Of a stretch of 57,199 nucleotides of DNA, positions 33,276 to 42,204 are shown in pieces; the stretch's first letter is position 1; every line of letters starts with the position of its first letter. A program made the position numbers and the translations under genes. The notes under the pieces are model-generated. The model did no database searches. It was not told the DNA's origin and was given only the letters and a program-made list of their open reading frames with translations. This stretch comes from Ga0077527 sp032128415 (GTDB taxonomy: Bacteria; Pseudomonadota; Gammaproteobacteria; Burkholderiales; SG8-41), in NCBI GenBank assembly GCA_032128415.1, contig JAQBGW010000026.1, positions 1 through 57,199 on the forward strand. The letters are read 5' to 3'.

Positions 33276-34205
33276 ATGAAACTGGCGCTGGTATTTCCGG
33301 GGCAAGGCTCGCAGGCGGTAGGCATGATGCAGGGCTTTGCCGACACGAAGGTCGTGCGTGACACATTTGCGGAGGCTTCAGCCGCGCTGGGCCAGGATTT
33401 ATGGCAACTGGTGGCGACAGGTCCTGCGGAAGATCTCAATGCCACAGTGAATACCCAACCGGTGATGCTGACCGCAGCTTATGCAATGTTCCGCGCCTGG
33501 CTGGAAGCCGGCGGTCCGCCGCCGACTATCGTCGCCGGTCACAGCCTGGGTGAATACACCGCACTGGTTGCGGCGGGCGTGCTGGCATTCTCTGATGCTG
33601 TGCCGTTGGTACGATTTCGTGCGCAGGCCATGCAGGAAGCAGTGCCGGTGGGCACCGGGGCGATGGCTGCGATACTGGGCCTGGACGACGAGGCTGTGCG
33701 TACTGCTTGTGCCGAGGCAGCTCAGGGCGAAGTGGTGGAACCGGTTAATTTCAATGCGCCCAGTCAAGTGGTGATTGCGGGGCACAGGGCTGCGGTTGAA
33801 CGTGGTGCGGCTGCGGCAAAAGCACGCGGGGCGAAACGTGCCATGCTGTTGCCGGTGAGCGCGCCATTTCATTCATCGCTGCTGAGGCCCGCTGCCGAAC
33901 GGTTGAAAGCGCATATGCAGCAGATGAAGTTCAACGCACCGCGCATCGCCGTGATCAATAACGTCGATGTCGCTGTGGTGAACGATCCGGCGCAGATCAA
34001 GGATGCACTGGCACGTCAGGCCTGCAACCCAGTGCGCTGGGTCGAGACGGTGCGTGCTTTTGCCGGACAGGGTGTAACACATGTTGTGGAATGCGGTCCG
34101 GGCAAGGTATTGGCCGGGCTGACCCGGCGGATTGAGAGCAATCTGCAGGGATACGCGGTGACCGATCCAGCATCGCTGCAGCAGACACTGGAGGCGTTGC
34201 GATGA
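33276..34205 (+). CDS. fabD: Malonyl-CoA:ACP transacylase
   Basis: A 309-residue acyltransferase charging ACP with malonate. The nucleophile Ser is in VAGHSLGEYTALVAAG, the partner His in PVSAPFHSSLL, and FPGQGSQAVGMM opens the protein. I chose ATG 33276 because family members start MKLA(L/F)VFPGQ; the ATG at 33267 adds three residues. The stop overlaps fabG by 4 nt. Confidence 0.96.
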   Translation: MKLALVFPGQGSQAVGMMQGFADTKVVRDTFAEASAALGQDLWQLVATGPAEDLNATVNTQPVMLTAAYAMFRAWLEAGGPPPTIVAGHSLGEYTALVAAGVLAFSDAVPLVRFRAQAMQEAVPVGTGAMAAILGLDDEAVRTACAEAAQGEVVEPVNFNAPSQVVIAGHRAAVERGAAAAKARGAKRAMLLPVSAPFHSSLLRPAAERLKAHMQQMKFNAPRIAVINNVDVAVVNDPAQIKDALARQACNPVRWVETVRAFAGQGVTHVVECGPGKVLAGLTRRIESNLQGYAVTDPASLQQTLEALR

Positions 34206-34948
34206 GCACACTGCAAGGCAAAATTGCTCTGGTGACCGGAGCCTCCCGCGGCATAGGCCAGGGCATTGCGCTGGCGCTCGGCGCTGCGGGCGCCACGGTC
34301 GCCGGTACGGCGACCACTGCGACGGGAGCGGCAGCGATTACCGCAGTGTTTGCTGCTGCTGGTGTGAGCGGCAAGGGATATGCGCTAGACGTCAACGATG
34401 CTGCGCAGGTTGATGCCACTCTGGCAGCGATCCAGCAGCAATGGGGCGATCCCGGCATTCTGGTCAACAACGCCGGCATCACCCGCGATAACCTGCTGAT
34501 ACGCATGAAGGACGAGGAATGGGACGCCATCATGGCCACCAATCTCAAATCAGTCTTTCGTCTGTCCAAGGCGGTCATGCGCGGCATGATGAAGGCGCGT
34601 GCCGGACGGATCATCAACATTACTTCAGTGATCGGTTCGCTGGGCAACGCAGGACAGACCAACTATGCTGCAGCAAAAGCCGGAGTCGAGGGTTTCTCCC
34701 GCGCGCTGGCACGCGAGGTTGGCAGCCGCAACATCACGGTCAATTGCATCGCGCCGGGTTTTATCGATACCGACATGACCCGCGGTCTTGACGATGCGCA
34801 ACGTGCGGCGCTGGTGGGGCAGATTCCGCTAAGGCGTCTGGGCGGCGTAGCCGATGTGGCCGGAGCCGTGGTTTATCTGGCCTCGGATGCTGCGGCCTAT
34901 GTCACGGGCTGCACGTTGCATGTGAATGGCGGTATGCACATGAATTGA
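34202..34948 (+). CDS. fabG: 3-oxoacyl-ACP reductase
   Basis: A 248-residue short-chain dehydrogenase that reduces 3-ketoacyl-ACP with NADPH. The cofactor motif is TGASRGIGQGIALAL, the NNAG motif lies in ILVNNAGITRDNLL, the catalytic Ser in NITSVIGSLGNAGQ and the Tyr-Lys pair in NYAAAKAGVEGFSRALA. IAPGFIDTDMTRGLD and the C-terminal VTGCTLHVNGGMHMN are standard. It has a slightly Ala-rich stretch (AATTATGAAAITAVFAAAGV-like) at residues 33-55. Confidence 0.97.
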   Translation: MSTLQGKIALVTGASRGIGQGIALALGAAGATVAGTATTATGAAAITAVFAAAGVSGKGYALDVNDAAQVDATLAAIQQQWGDPGILVNNAGITRDNLLIRMKDEEWDAIMATNLKSVFRLSKAVMRGMMKARAGRIINITSVIGSLGNAGQTNYAAAKAGVEGFSRALAREVGSRNITVNCIAPGFIDTDMTRGLDDAQRAALVGQIPLRRLGGVADVAGAVVYLASDAAAYVTGCTLHVNGGMHMN

Positions 34949-35021
34949 GCAGGGGACATTCCGTCACCGGATATTTATGTATAACTGTTTGTTTTTTATA
35001 GATTTTATAAATCTGGTTTGG

Positions 35022-35030
35022 TGGTAGAAT
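35022..35030 (+). promoter_or_regulatory. Candidate extended -10 promoter for acpP
   Basis: TGGTAGAAT is an extended -10 element 74 nt upstream of acpP. No good -35 box is visible, which is allowed for extended -10 promoters. The imperfect palindrome AGATT-TTATA-AATCT (35000-35014) lies just upstream and could be part of control or a transcript end for fabG. Confidence 0.4.
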
Positions 35031-35103
35031 TCACGTTTTTACGGGTGGTCGCAATACAGCGTACCGGCCCTAACATCAGCAAGCAATGAAAAGGGGACTG
35101 TAG

Positions 35104-35343
35104 ATGGAAAATATCGAGCAACGCGTTAAAAAAATTGTTGCCGAGCAGTTGGGCGTCAATGAGGCGGATGTCAAGAACGAGTCGTCTTTCGTCAATGATC
35201 TCGGTGCCGATTCGCTGGATACCGTCGAGTTGGTGATGGCTCTGGAAGAGGAATTCGAGACCGAAATTCCTGACGAAGAAGCTGAAAAAATCACCACCGT
35301 GCAACAAGCTACGGATTTCATCAAATCGAATCTGAAAGCCTGA
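35104..35343 (+). CDS. acpP: Acyl carrier protein
   Basis: A 79-residue acidic protein carrying acyl chains on a phosphopantetheine arm. The attachment Ser lies in the invariant GADSLDTVELVMALEEEF. MENIEQRVKKIVAEQLGV and the C-terminal TTVQQATDFIKSNL are typical of the housekeeping ACP. The separate likely promoter and 155-nt upstream gap suit its much higher expression compared with its neighbours. Confidence 0.98.
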   Translation: MENIEQRVKKIVAEQLGVNEADVKNESSFVNDLGADSLDTVELVMALEEEFETEIPDEEAEKITTVQQATDFIKSNLKA

Positions 35344-35452
35344 CACCAGGCTGTTGATGCCAGCAGATCGAGATCGGGGTGTTTTCCCGTCCCTGTATTG
35401 GCATCGTCCCGCCGTGATCCACGGGGCGCCATAGCGCTCCCCCTATCAAAAT

Positions 35453-36700
35453 ATGCCGCGTCCCACCACCCGCAGAGTCGTTGTGACCGGATTGGGGATT
35501 ATTTCTCCAGTTGGCATCAATCTCGCTGAATCCTGGTCAAACATCACTGCCGGTAAATCCGGCATCGGCAGAATTACGCGCTTTGATCCGTCGGCGTACT
35601 CGTCGCAGATCGCCGGCGAAGTGAAAGGGTTTGACGCCAGTCGCTATATCCCGGCCAAGGAAGTGCGGCGTTTCGATACGTTCATTCATTACGGACTGGC
35701 AGCCGGCCTTGATGCCATGAAGGATGCCGGGCTGGAGCCTGATCGCCTCAATCGGGAAATGATCGGCGTTTGCATCGGCTCCGGTATCGGCGGTTTGCCG
35801 CTGATCGAAGAAACACACAACGCAGTACTGGCAGGTGGGCCGCGGAAAATATCCCCGTTTTTCGTGCCCGGCACCATTATCAATCTGATTTCCGGGCAAT
35901 TGTCGATCATGCATGGCCTGCAGGGGCCGAATCTTGCAGTGGTCACGGCATGCACCACGGCCAATCACAGCATCGGCGAAGCAGGGCGCCTGATTGAATA
36001 CGGCGACGCCGACGTCATGATTGCCGGCGGCGCAGAATCGACTGTATCCCCGCTAGGCATCGGTGGATTCTGCGCGGCACGTGCGCTATCCACCCGCAAC
36101 GATGATCCGGCGGCGGCGAGCCGTCCCTGGGACAAGGATCGCGACGGTTTTGTATTGGGTGAGGGCGCCGGTGTGCTGGTGCTTGAGGAGTATGAACATG
36201 CCAAGCGGCGCGGTGCGCGGATTTACTGCGAACTGGCCGGTTACGGTATGAGCGCCGACGCACATCACATTACGGCGCCCTGTGAAGACGGCGCCGGTGC
36301 CATGCGCTGCATGAACAACACGCTGCGCAACGCCAGCCTCAACCATGATCAAGTGGATTACATCAACGCCCACGGCACTTCGACGCCTTTGGGTGATATA
36401 GCTGAAACAGTGGCTGTGAGGAGTTCTTTCGGCGTACACGCCAAAAAACTTGCCGTCAGCTCGACTAAATCGATGACCGGTCATCTGCTGGGCGCGGCAG
36501 GTGGCATCGAGGCGGTATTTTCAGTGCTGGCCATACGCGATCAAGTCGCGCCGCCGACGATCAATCTGCTGAATCAGGATCCGCAGTGTGATCTGGACTA
36601 TGTGCCCAACACAGCGCGGCCGATGAAAATCGATGTCGCACTTTCCAACTCCTTCGGATTTGGCGGCACCAACGGCAGTTTGGTGTTCCGCAAGATCTGA
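35453..36700 (+). CDS. fabF: 3-oxoacyl-ACP synthase II
   Basis: A 415-residue elongating ketoacyl synthase. The Cys-His-His triad is visible in VVTACTTANHSIGEA, NAHGTSTPLGDIAE and STKSMTGHLLGAAGG. RRVVVTGLGIISPVG at the N-terminus and SFGFGGTNGSLVFRK at the C-terminus are standard. It follows acpP, the usual order, and extends chains including the temperature-dependent 16:1 to 18:1 step known for FabF. Confidence 0.97.
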   Translation: MPRPTTRRVVVTGLGIISPVGINLAESWSNITAGKSGIGRITRFDPSAYSSQIAGEVKGFDASRYIPAKEVRRFDTFIHYGLAAGLDAMKDAGLEPDRLNREMIGVCIGSGIGGLPLIEETHNAVLAGGPRKISPFFVPGTIINLISGQLSIMHGLQGPNLAVVTACTTANHSIGEAGRLIEYGDADVMIAGGAESTVSPLGIGGFCAARALSTRNDDPAAASRPWDKDRDGFVLGEGAGVLVLEEYEHAKRRGARIYCELAGYGMSADAHHITAPCEDGAGAMRCMNNTLRNASLNHDQVDYINAHGTSTPLGDIAETVAVRSSFGVHAKKLAVSSTKSMTGHLLGAAGGIEAVFSVLAIRDQVAPPTINLLNQDPQCDLDYVPNTARPMKIDVALSNSFGFGGTNGSLVFRKI

Positions 36701-36740
36701 GTGCCTGTGACCTGTTAACGCGGGTCGCAGCGGCATCACC

Positions 36741-37553
36741 ATGATATTGATTGATGGCCTGATCAACTCGGCGATTCCTGTCGATGATCGTGGATTTGCC
36801 TACGGCGACGGCGTATTTCGCACGCTGGCCATGCGCCATGGATGCCCCGAATTCTGGGCACGGCATTACGCCCGGCTTGCCGCCGATTGCGCGGCACTGG
36901 CGATTGCGCCCCCAACGGCAGAATTGCTGACAGTTGATTTACATACTGTGGCAGCACAATTGCCGGATTGCGCGATACGCATCACGGTAACGCGCGGCAG
37001 CGGTGGGCGGGGCTACGCAGTCGAGCCAACGGTACAGTCGCGACGCGTGGTAGCGGCCAGCCCGCTGCCTGATTACCCTCAAAGCTACCGGACGCATGGT
37101 GTGCGGGTGCGTTATTGCGATCTGCGCCTTGCTGTGCAGCCGCGTCTGGCCGGCGTCAAACATTTAAACCGCCTGGAAAACGTACTTGCCCGTGCGGAAT
37201 GGAGCGACCCTGCCGTAGCTGAAGGTTTGTTGCAGGATGCTGACGGCCACGTCATCGAAGGTACTCGCAGCAACCTGTTCATCGTCGAAGGCAAGACACT
37301 GATCACGCCCGATCTTTCGCGTTGTGGCGTCGCTGGCGTCACCCGCGATCTGGTGATGGAAGCCGCGCAGCGACACGGCATGTCTTGTCAAGTACAGCCT
37401 GTGGATCGTCTGAGAATGGAGTCCGCCGATGAAGTATTCCTGGTCAACAGTCTGATCGGGGTATGGCCTGTTGCGGCAGCCGAAGGCCAAACTTGGAGCC
37501 GCTACACGGTGGCGACACTCGTGGGAAAATGGCTGGATGCTGCGGATCGTTAA
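36741..37553 (+). CDS. pabC: Aminodeoxychorismate lyase
   Basis: A 270-residue fold-IV PLP enzyme that releases pyruvate from aminodeoxychorismate to give p-aminobenzoate for folate. The PLP Lys is in GVKHLNRLENVLAR; DDRGFAYGDGVFRTLAMR and EGTRSNLFIVEGKTLITPDL are family blocks, and EVFLVNSLIGVWPV closes the active site. The position between fabF and mltG is the conserved one, which favours PabC over other class IV aminotransferases. It overlaps mltG by 17 nt. Confidence 0.94.
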   Translation: MILIDGLINSAIPVDDRGFAYGDGVFRTLAMRHGCPEFWARHYARLAADCAALAIAPPTAELLTVDLHTVAAQLPDCAIRITVTRGSGGRGYAVEPTVQSRRVVAASPLPDYPQSYRTHGVRVRYCDLRLAVQPRLAGVKHLNRLENVLARAEWSDPAVAEGLLQDADGHVIEGTRSNLFIVEGKTLITPDLSRCGVAGVTRDLVMEAAQRHGMSCQVQPVDRLRMESADEVFLVNSLIGVWPVAAAEGQTWSRYTVATLVGKWLDAADR

Positions 37554-38538
37554 ATACCTGCTGTTGCTGTGTTTTCTGGTGATGCTCGGCGCTGCGGCCG
37601 GATTGTATTACTACGCCGAGAGCGAATTGCCGATGGAGCGTTCACCCGTCACGCTGGAATTGCGCGCCGGCAGCAGTCTGAAAACAGCCGCCGCGCAACT
37701 TGCTGCCGCCGGTGTGCTGCAACAAGCGGAACTGTTCGTACTTTTTGCACGGCTGCACGGTGATGCGGGAAAGCTCAAGGCGGGAAACTACGAGCTGGCG
37801 CGCCCGCTGACGCCGCTAAATCTGCTGCAACGCATGACTCGCGGCGACGTCACTCAGGTCGCGATCACCTTTGTCGAGGGATGGACGTTCAGACAAATGC
37901 GCAAAGTGCTGCGTGAACATCCCAAGGTACGGCAGGAGACAGCTGATCTGACTGAAGCCGAACTGTTGCAAAAGCTTGGCATTGCGCAGCCGCTTGCAGA
38001 GGGCTGGCTTTTCCCCGACACCTATCATTTCGGCGAAGGCACCAGCGATTTGACGATACTCCGCCGCGCGCATCAGTTGATGGTCAGACATCTCGATCAG
38101 GAATGGGGACGCCGTGCCCCCGACTTACCGTTGAAATCACCCGTCGAAGCCTTGATACTCGCCTCGATAGTCGAGAAAGAGACGGGACGCGCCGAGGAGC
38201 GCAGTATGGTGGCGTCGGTATTTATCAACCGTTTACGCATCGGCATGCGTCTGCAAAGCGATCCGACGGTGATTTACGGCATGGGCGAGGCCTTTGCAGG
38301 CAATATCCGCAAGCGCGATCTGACCACGGATACGCCCTACAATACCTATACCCGCGCGGGCCTGCCGCCCACGCCGATTGCCATGCCCGGACTCGATTCT
38401 CTGCGCGCCACCCTTAATCCAGACTCCAGCAACGCCATGTATTTTGTGTCACGCGGCGACGGTACATCGAAGTTTTCGCGCACGCTGGCCGAGCACGAAC
38501 GGGCGGTTACACAGTATCAGCGACGGGGACGGCGATGA
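37537..38538 (+). CDS. mltG: Endolytic murein transglycosylase
   Basis: A 333-residue membrane-bound lytic transglycosylase (YceG) that cuts nascent peptidoglycan strands. ATG 37537 (MLRIVKYLLLLCFLVMLGAA) gives an N-terminal membrane helix at once; the longer frame upstream lies inside pabC. A LysM-like region precedes the catalytic domain, which shows EGWLFPDTYHF, ILASIVEKETG with the catalytic Glu, QSDPTVIYGMG and NTYTRAGLPPTPIAMPGL. The stop overlaps tmk by 4 nt. Confidence 0.95.
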   Translation: MLRIVKYLLLLCFLVMLGAAAGLYYYAESELPMERSPVTLELRAGSSLKTAAAQLAAAGVLQQAELFVLFARLHGDAGKLKAGNYELARPLTPLNLLQRMTRGDVTQVAITFVEGWTFRQMRKVLREHPKVRQETADLTEAELLQKLGIAQPLAEGWLFPDTYHFGEGTSDLTILRRAHQLMVRHLDQEWGRRAPDLPLKSPVEALILASIVEKETGRAEERSMVASVFINRLRIGMRLQSDPTVIYGMGEAFAGNIRKRDLTTDTPYNTYTRAGLPPTPIAMPGLDSLRATLNPDSSNAMYFVSRGDGTSKFSRTLAEHERAVTQYQRRGRR

Positions 38539-39149
38539 ATCGTGGACGATTCATTACGCTGGAAGGCATGGACGGCGCCGGCAAGACGACCCACCTGGAA
38601 TGGTTGCGCCAGCGGCTGACGGCCAAGGGTGTGGCGTTGACTGTCACTCGCGAACCAGGCGGAACTGTGCTGGGCGAGGCGTTGCGTAGACTACTGTTGG
38701 ATGTTGCGGATACTCGTGACCCTGAAACCGAGGCCTTGCTGATGTTTGCAGCGCGGCGCGAGCACATCGCACAGGTCATTGTGCCGGCACTGACTGCGGG
38801 GCGCTGGGTATTGTGCGACCGCTTCACCGATGCCACTTATGCTTATCAAGCCGGCGGCAGCGGCATGGACTGGGATCGCGTGGCGGCGTTGGAAAGCTGG
38901 GTGCAAGGCGATCTGCAGCCGGATCTGACACTGTATTTTGATCTTGAACCGGTGGTAGGCCGGGAACGAACGCAGAAGGTGAGGGCACCGGACCGGTTTG
39001 AGCGGGAGCAACTGGCATTTTATGAACGGGTAAGAGCAGCATACCGGCGGCGAGCGGCGGAGCACCCGCAGCGGATTAAAGTGATCGATGCGGCACGCAG
39101 CATTCCAGAAATTCAGGAATCGCTTGAAAAAATAATCTCAACCTATTGA
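38535..39149 (+). CDS. tmk: Thymidylate kinase
   Basis: A 204-residue dTMP kinase. The P-loop is EGMDGAGKTTHLEWL, the DR(Y/F) motif lies in WVLCDRFTDATYAYQ, and TREPGGTVLGEALR binds the monophosphate. The LID region (RTQKVRAPDRFEREQ) carries extra Arg and Lys. It starts inside the mltG stop and lies 6 nt before holB, so the cluster is probably one operon. Confidence 0.97.
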   Translation: MNRGRFITLEGMDGAGKTTHLEWLRQRLTAKGVALTVTREPGGTVLGEALRRLLLDVADTRDPETEALLMFAARREHIAQVIVPALTAGRWVLCDRFTDATYAYQAGGSGMDWDRVAALESWVQGDLQPDLTLYFDLEPVVGRERTQKVRAPDRFEREQLAFYERVRAAYRRRAAEHPQRIKVIDAARSIPEIQESLEKIISTY

Positions 39150-39155
39150 TTATTA

Positions 39156-40163
39156 ATGACTAATTGGTTTAAAGGGCAGCTGCACTCTTTGCTCGCCGAC
39201 AAGAGCACGCTGCCTCACGCGCTGCTGATTACCGGCGTGCGCGGCATCGGCAAGCAGCAATTCGGTACGACCCTGGCGCAGGCGTTGTTGTGTGAAACAC
39301 CGGCAGCAGATGGCGCGGCCTGCGGCACATGCAGCGGTTGCGTCTGGTTCGGCAGCGGTTCACATCCCGACTTTCGTAGCGTAGAACCGATTACTGAGGA
39401 TGATGCCGAAGGCGGGGATAGCGGTAAAAAGAGCAAAAGCAGCGTGTGGATCAGCATCGAACAGATTCGTGAGTTGCACGACTTTATCCATATCACCAGT
39501 CACCGCGGCGGCCGCAAAGTAATACTGGTTGCACCTGCCGAAGCGCTCAATGTCAGCGCAGCCAATGCGCTGCTGAAAAATCTGGAAGAGCCCCCGCCGT
39601 TGACCCACTTCATCCTGATCAGTCACCGTCCGCACCGTTTGCCGCGAACCATCGTCAGCCGTTGCCGGCAACTCGGATTGCACGCGCCGTCACGTGATGT
39701 CGCGCTGGCCTGGCTGAAAGCGCACGGCGTGGCCGAAGGCGAGGCGGCGTTGGCGCAAAGTTCCGGTGCGCCGCTGTCTGCGCTGGCTGCCGTCGAAGGC
39801 GGTGAACTGGCAGGGCGTCGCGAGTTTTTCTCGCATATCGCTCCTGCGGATTTTGATGCGCTGGCCGTGGCCGAGATGCTGCGCGACCTTCCGCTGGAGC
39901 GATTCATCAGCTGGATGCAAAAATGGACTTATGATCTGGTCGAACAACACATGCTCGGTCGAATACGTTATAACCCTGACTTCACGCGGGAGCTGGCGGC
40001 GCTGGCGCCACACATAGACCCCATCTCTGCATTGCGCCTGCACCGGAAACTGGTGCACGAGCAACGGTATATTCACCATCCATTGAACGCGCGATTGTAT
40101 GTCGAGAGTGTGCTGATCGCTTACGCAGCGCTCATCAATCCAGCGACGCGCAAGGCAGCATGA
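39156..40163 (+). CDS. holB: DNA polymerase III subunit delta'
   Basis: A 335-residue clamp-loader subunit. The AAA+ fold is present with a P-loop (GVRGIGKQQFGTTLAQ), a zinc-binding set of four Cys in CETPAADGAACGTCSGC, and the conserved block EALNVSAANALLKNLEEPPP, followed by HRPHRLPRTIVSRCRQ. Delta' itself is an inactive ATPase in E. coli. The order tmk-holB-tatD matches other betaproteobacteria, but the pilZ-domain gene often found after holB is absent here. Confidence 0.95.
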   Translation: MTNWFKGQLHSLLADKSTLPHALLITGVRGIGKQQFGTTLAQALLCETPAADGAACGTCSGCVWFGSGSHPDFRSVEPITEDDAEGGDSGKKSKSSVWISIEQIRELHDFIHITSHRGGRKVILVAPAEALNVSAANALLKNLEEPPPLTHFILISHRPHRLPRTIVSRCRQLGLHAPSRDVALAWLKAHGVAEGEAALAQSSGAPLSALAAVEGGELAGRREFFSHIAPADFDALAVAEMLRDLPLERFISWMQKWTYDLVEQHMLGRIRYNPDFTRELAALAPHIDPISALRLHRKLVHEQRYIHHPLNARLYVESVLIAYAALINPATRKAA

Positions 40164-40167
40164 CGTG

Positions 40168-40935
40168 ATGCTGGTCGATTCGCACTGCCATCTGGATTTC
40201 CCTGAACTCGCTGACAGTCTGCCCGCTGTGCTCGCGACCATGCGTGAAAATGATGTCGGGGCGGCGTTGTGCGTCAGCGTAACACTGGAAGATTTTCCTA
40301 AAGTGCGCGCTCTGGCCGAGCAGAATGAGATGCTGTATGCCTCGGTCGGCGTACATCCCGACTATCCCGATTTGCGCGAACCGACGGTCGATGAACTGGT
40401 CGCGTTATCGCAGCATCCCAAAGTGGTTGCGATCGGCGAAACCGGGCTCGACTACTACCGCCTGACCGGCGATCTGGAATGGCAGCGCGAGCGGTTTCGC
40501 ACACACATCCGGGCAGCGCTTGCGGCACGCAAACCGCTGATCATTCATACCCGGTCGGCGGCTGAAGACACGCTGCGGTTGATGCGCGAAGAAGGAGCGG
40601 CCGGGGCAGGTGGCGTGATGCACTGCTTTACTGAAAGCTGGGAAGTGGCCGAGGCGGCGCTCGATCTGGGTTTTTACATTTCCTTTTCCGGTATCGTGAC
40701 CTTCAAGAATGCGCTGGTCATCAAAGAGGTAGCCCGCCGCGTGCCGCTGGATCGGCTGTTGGTGGAGACCGATGCACCCTATCTGGCACCGGTGCCGTTT
40801 CGGGGGAAAACCAATCAGCCAGGATGGGTCAAACACGTGGCGGAAGAAGTCGCGCGGCTGCAGGGTTGCAGTGCGGCTGAACTTGCTACCAAAACCACTC
40901 AAAACTTTTTTAAATTATTCAATATAAACAAATAG
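40168..40935 (+). CDS. TatD family metal-dependent hydrolase (YcfH type)
   Basis: A 255-residue TIM-barrel hydrolase, related to 3'-5' DNA exonucleases and D-aminoacyl-tRNA editing enzymes. Metal-binding residues are visible in VDSHCHLDF, AIGETGLDYYR, IIHTRSA, VMHCFTESW and VETDAPYLAP. ATG 40168 is preferred over GTG 40165. It lies 4 nt after holB and is the last gene of the fab-mltG-tmk-holB run. The exact substrate is uncertain across the family. Confidence 0.94.
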   Translation: MLVDSHCHLDFPELADSLPAVLATMRENDVGAALCVSVTLEDFPKVRALAEQNEMLYASVGVHPDYPDLREPTVDELVALSQHPKVVAIGETGLDYYRLTGDLEWQRERFRTHIRAALAARKPLIIHTRSAAEDTLRLMREEGAAGAGGVMHCFTESWEVAEAALDLGFYISFSGIVTFKNALVIKEVARRVPLDRLLVETDAPYLAPVPFRGKTNQPGWVKHVAEEVARLQGCSAAELATKTTQNFFKLFNINK

Positions 40936-41023
40936 ATACATTAACTATCTACAGTATATTCTGAAAATCATGTTCAGGCGAACGCAAAATCTCAAGAGGA
41001 TGGCACCCATTGTTCAGGGTATT

Positions 41024-41398
41024 TTATGACTGAGCGTTTCTAATTCTCTCGAGGCGCTGCCTTTCGAGTTCTTTTCTGATTTTTTCGGCCAGATGCGGAT
41101 CCGTCACATCTGCCGCCACGTCGCCCGCTTCCAAGTAAAGGTGCTGTTTCATGGTTTCCGGGTCTGCAATTCGTTCTCTTTCGGCTTGGGCGCGTATTGC
41201 GGCTTTGTACTTCATCTGGAAGTCGATCTGTTTCCAGATAAGCCAGCCGATCACCGCGGTTCCGATTGTGGCGCAGAGGTAGACGATGCCCAGCCAGAAA
41301 GGTTTGCAGTCGGGCGTCGCAATAGGCAGCAGGGCGCAGTTCAGCAACCAAGTTGCAAAAGCGAGAGTGCCTTCGATTAGATCGGTGGGGTTGGGCAT
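41024..41398 (-). CDS. Small membrane protein of unknown function
   Basis: A 124-residue protein with two hydrophobic segments (about residues 8-25, weak, and 33-52, IVYLCATIGTAVIGWLIW), followed by a charged helical tail (about residues 58-124) rich in Glu, Lys and Arg (EKIRKELERQRLERI). Three Cys lie in the membrane part. I recognise no family. The frame is free of stops and has balanced codon use, and no competing gene is opposite it. The reading AAAGTTGCC precedes the ATG with no good ribosome site. Confidence 0.6.
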   Translation of the reverse strand: MPNPTDLIEGTLAFATWLLNCALLPIATPDCKPFWLGIVYLCATIGTAVIGWLIWKQIDFQMKYKAAIRAQAERERIADPETMKQHLYLEAGDVAADVTDPHLAEKIRKELERQRLERIRNAQS

Positions 41399-41656
41399 GG
41401 CAACTTTCCCCTAATAGACCTACCTGCGCATGCGTTCAGACGGAATTAGTAAGCGGGTGTTTTCGAGGCCCCATGTTTTGACGGTTCCTGGTGCTTACTG
41501 ACGAACCGTTAAACCGGCTTTCCGATAAGGGTTGCATACCGGGTTACAGAGGGAGCAACGGCATGATCCGGTACAGTTAATTGCGTATAATGTGTATTAT
41601 GTAAAATTACACTCAGCTCAAGTCTGAGCCATGCAGCAGACACGCAGATCGGACGA

Positions 41657-42046
41657 CTACGCCCTAGCGGTCGTTTGACCAATCATGCTTACCATCCGGT
41701 CAAGCTCCGCTTCGACGATCATCTTTGTATCAGGATCGTACGGATAACACAGCAATGCCAAATCATCAAAATATCCGCTGATACGCGGAACACTGGCATA
41801 CACCAGCTTGCGTTGGGTGTTCTGGACTACCGGGACCTGCATAAACTCCCGTCCATCTTCCCAGTAGATCGACAAGGTGATGATTTGCGTATCCAGACGC
41901 AGCAGTCGAACTATGAATTCGAAGCGCACGGTATGCATGCCCTTTGAACGCAGCTCTATCAGCATCTGCGGTGGTAGCGGTGCCCCAGACTTCAAAGCCG
42001 TAATCGTTTCCATGTCGCTCATTGTTGGTTTGGAAGCTGTCTTCAC
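41657..42046 (-). CDS. Hypothetical protein
   Basis: A 129-residue soluble protein with no signal peptide or membrane helix. It is a mix of strands and helices (MHTVRFEFIVRLLRLDTQII, TLSIYWEDGREFMQVPVVQN, YFDDLALLCYPYDPDTKMIV). The frame begins with GTG at 42046; ATG codons at 42022 and 42013 are alternatives, and none has a clear ribosome site. I recognise no family. It is flanked by A/T-rich spacers of 258 and 158 nt, so it is likely its own transcription unit. Confidence 0.6.
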   Translation of the reverse strand: MKTASKPTMSDMETITALKSGAPLPPQMLIELRSKGMHTVRFEFIVRLLRLDTQIITLSIYWEDGREFMQVPVVQNTQRKLVYASVPRISGYFDDLALLCYPYDPDTKMIVEAELDRMVSMIGQTTARA

Positions 42047-42204
42047 TGATTAGTATCTTTACAGTATGTCTACCAGCTGCAGCATACGCAAAACTGACAT
42101 TTTGGTAGATTTAAACCTCTGGGGCTTGTGACTTCTTTCCTTTTTTGATTAATTTATAATCAATATCCTACAATGCAATAATTAGTATCGCATTACAATA
42201 TTCT

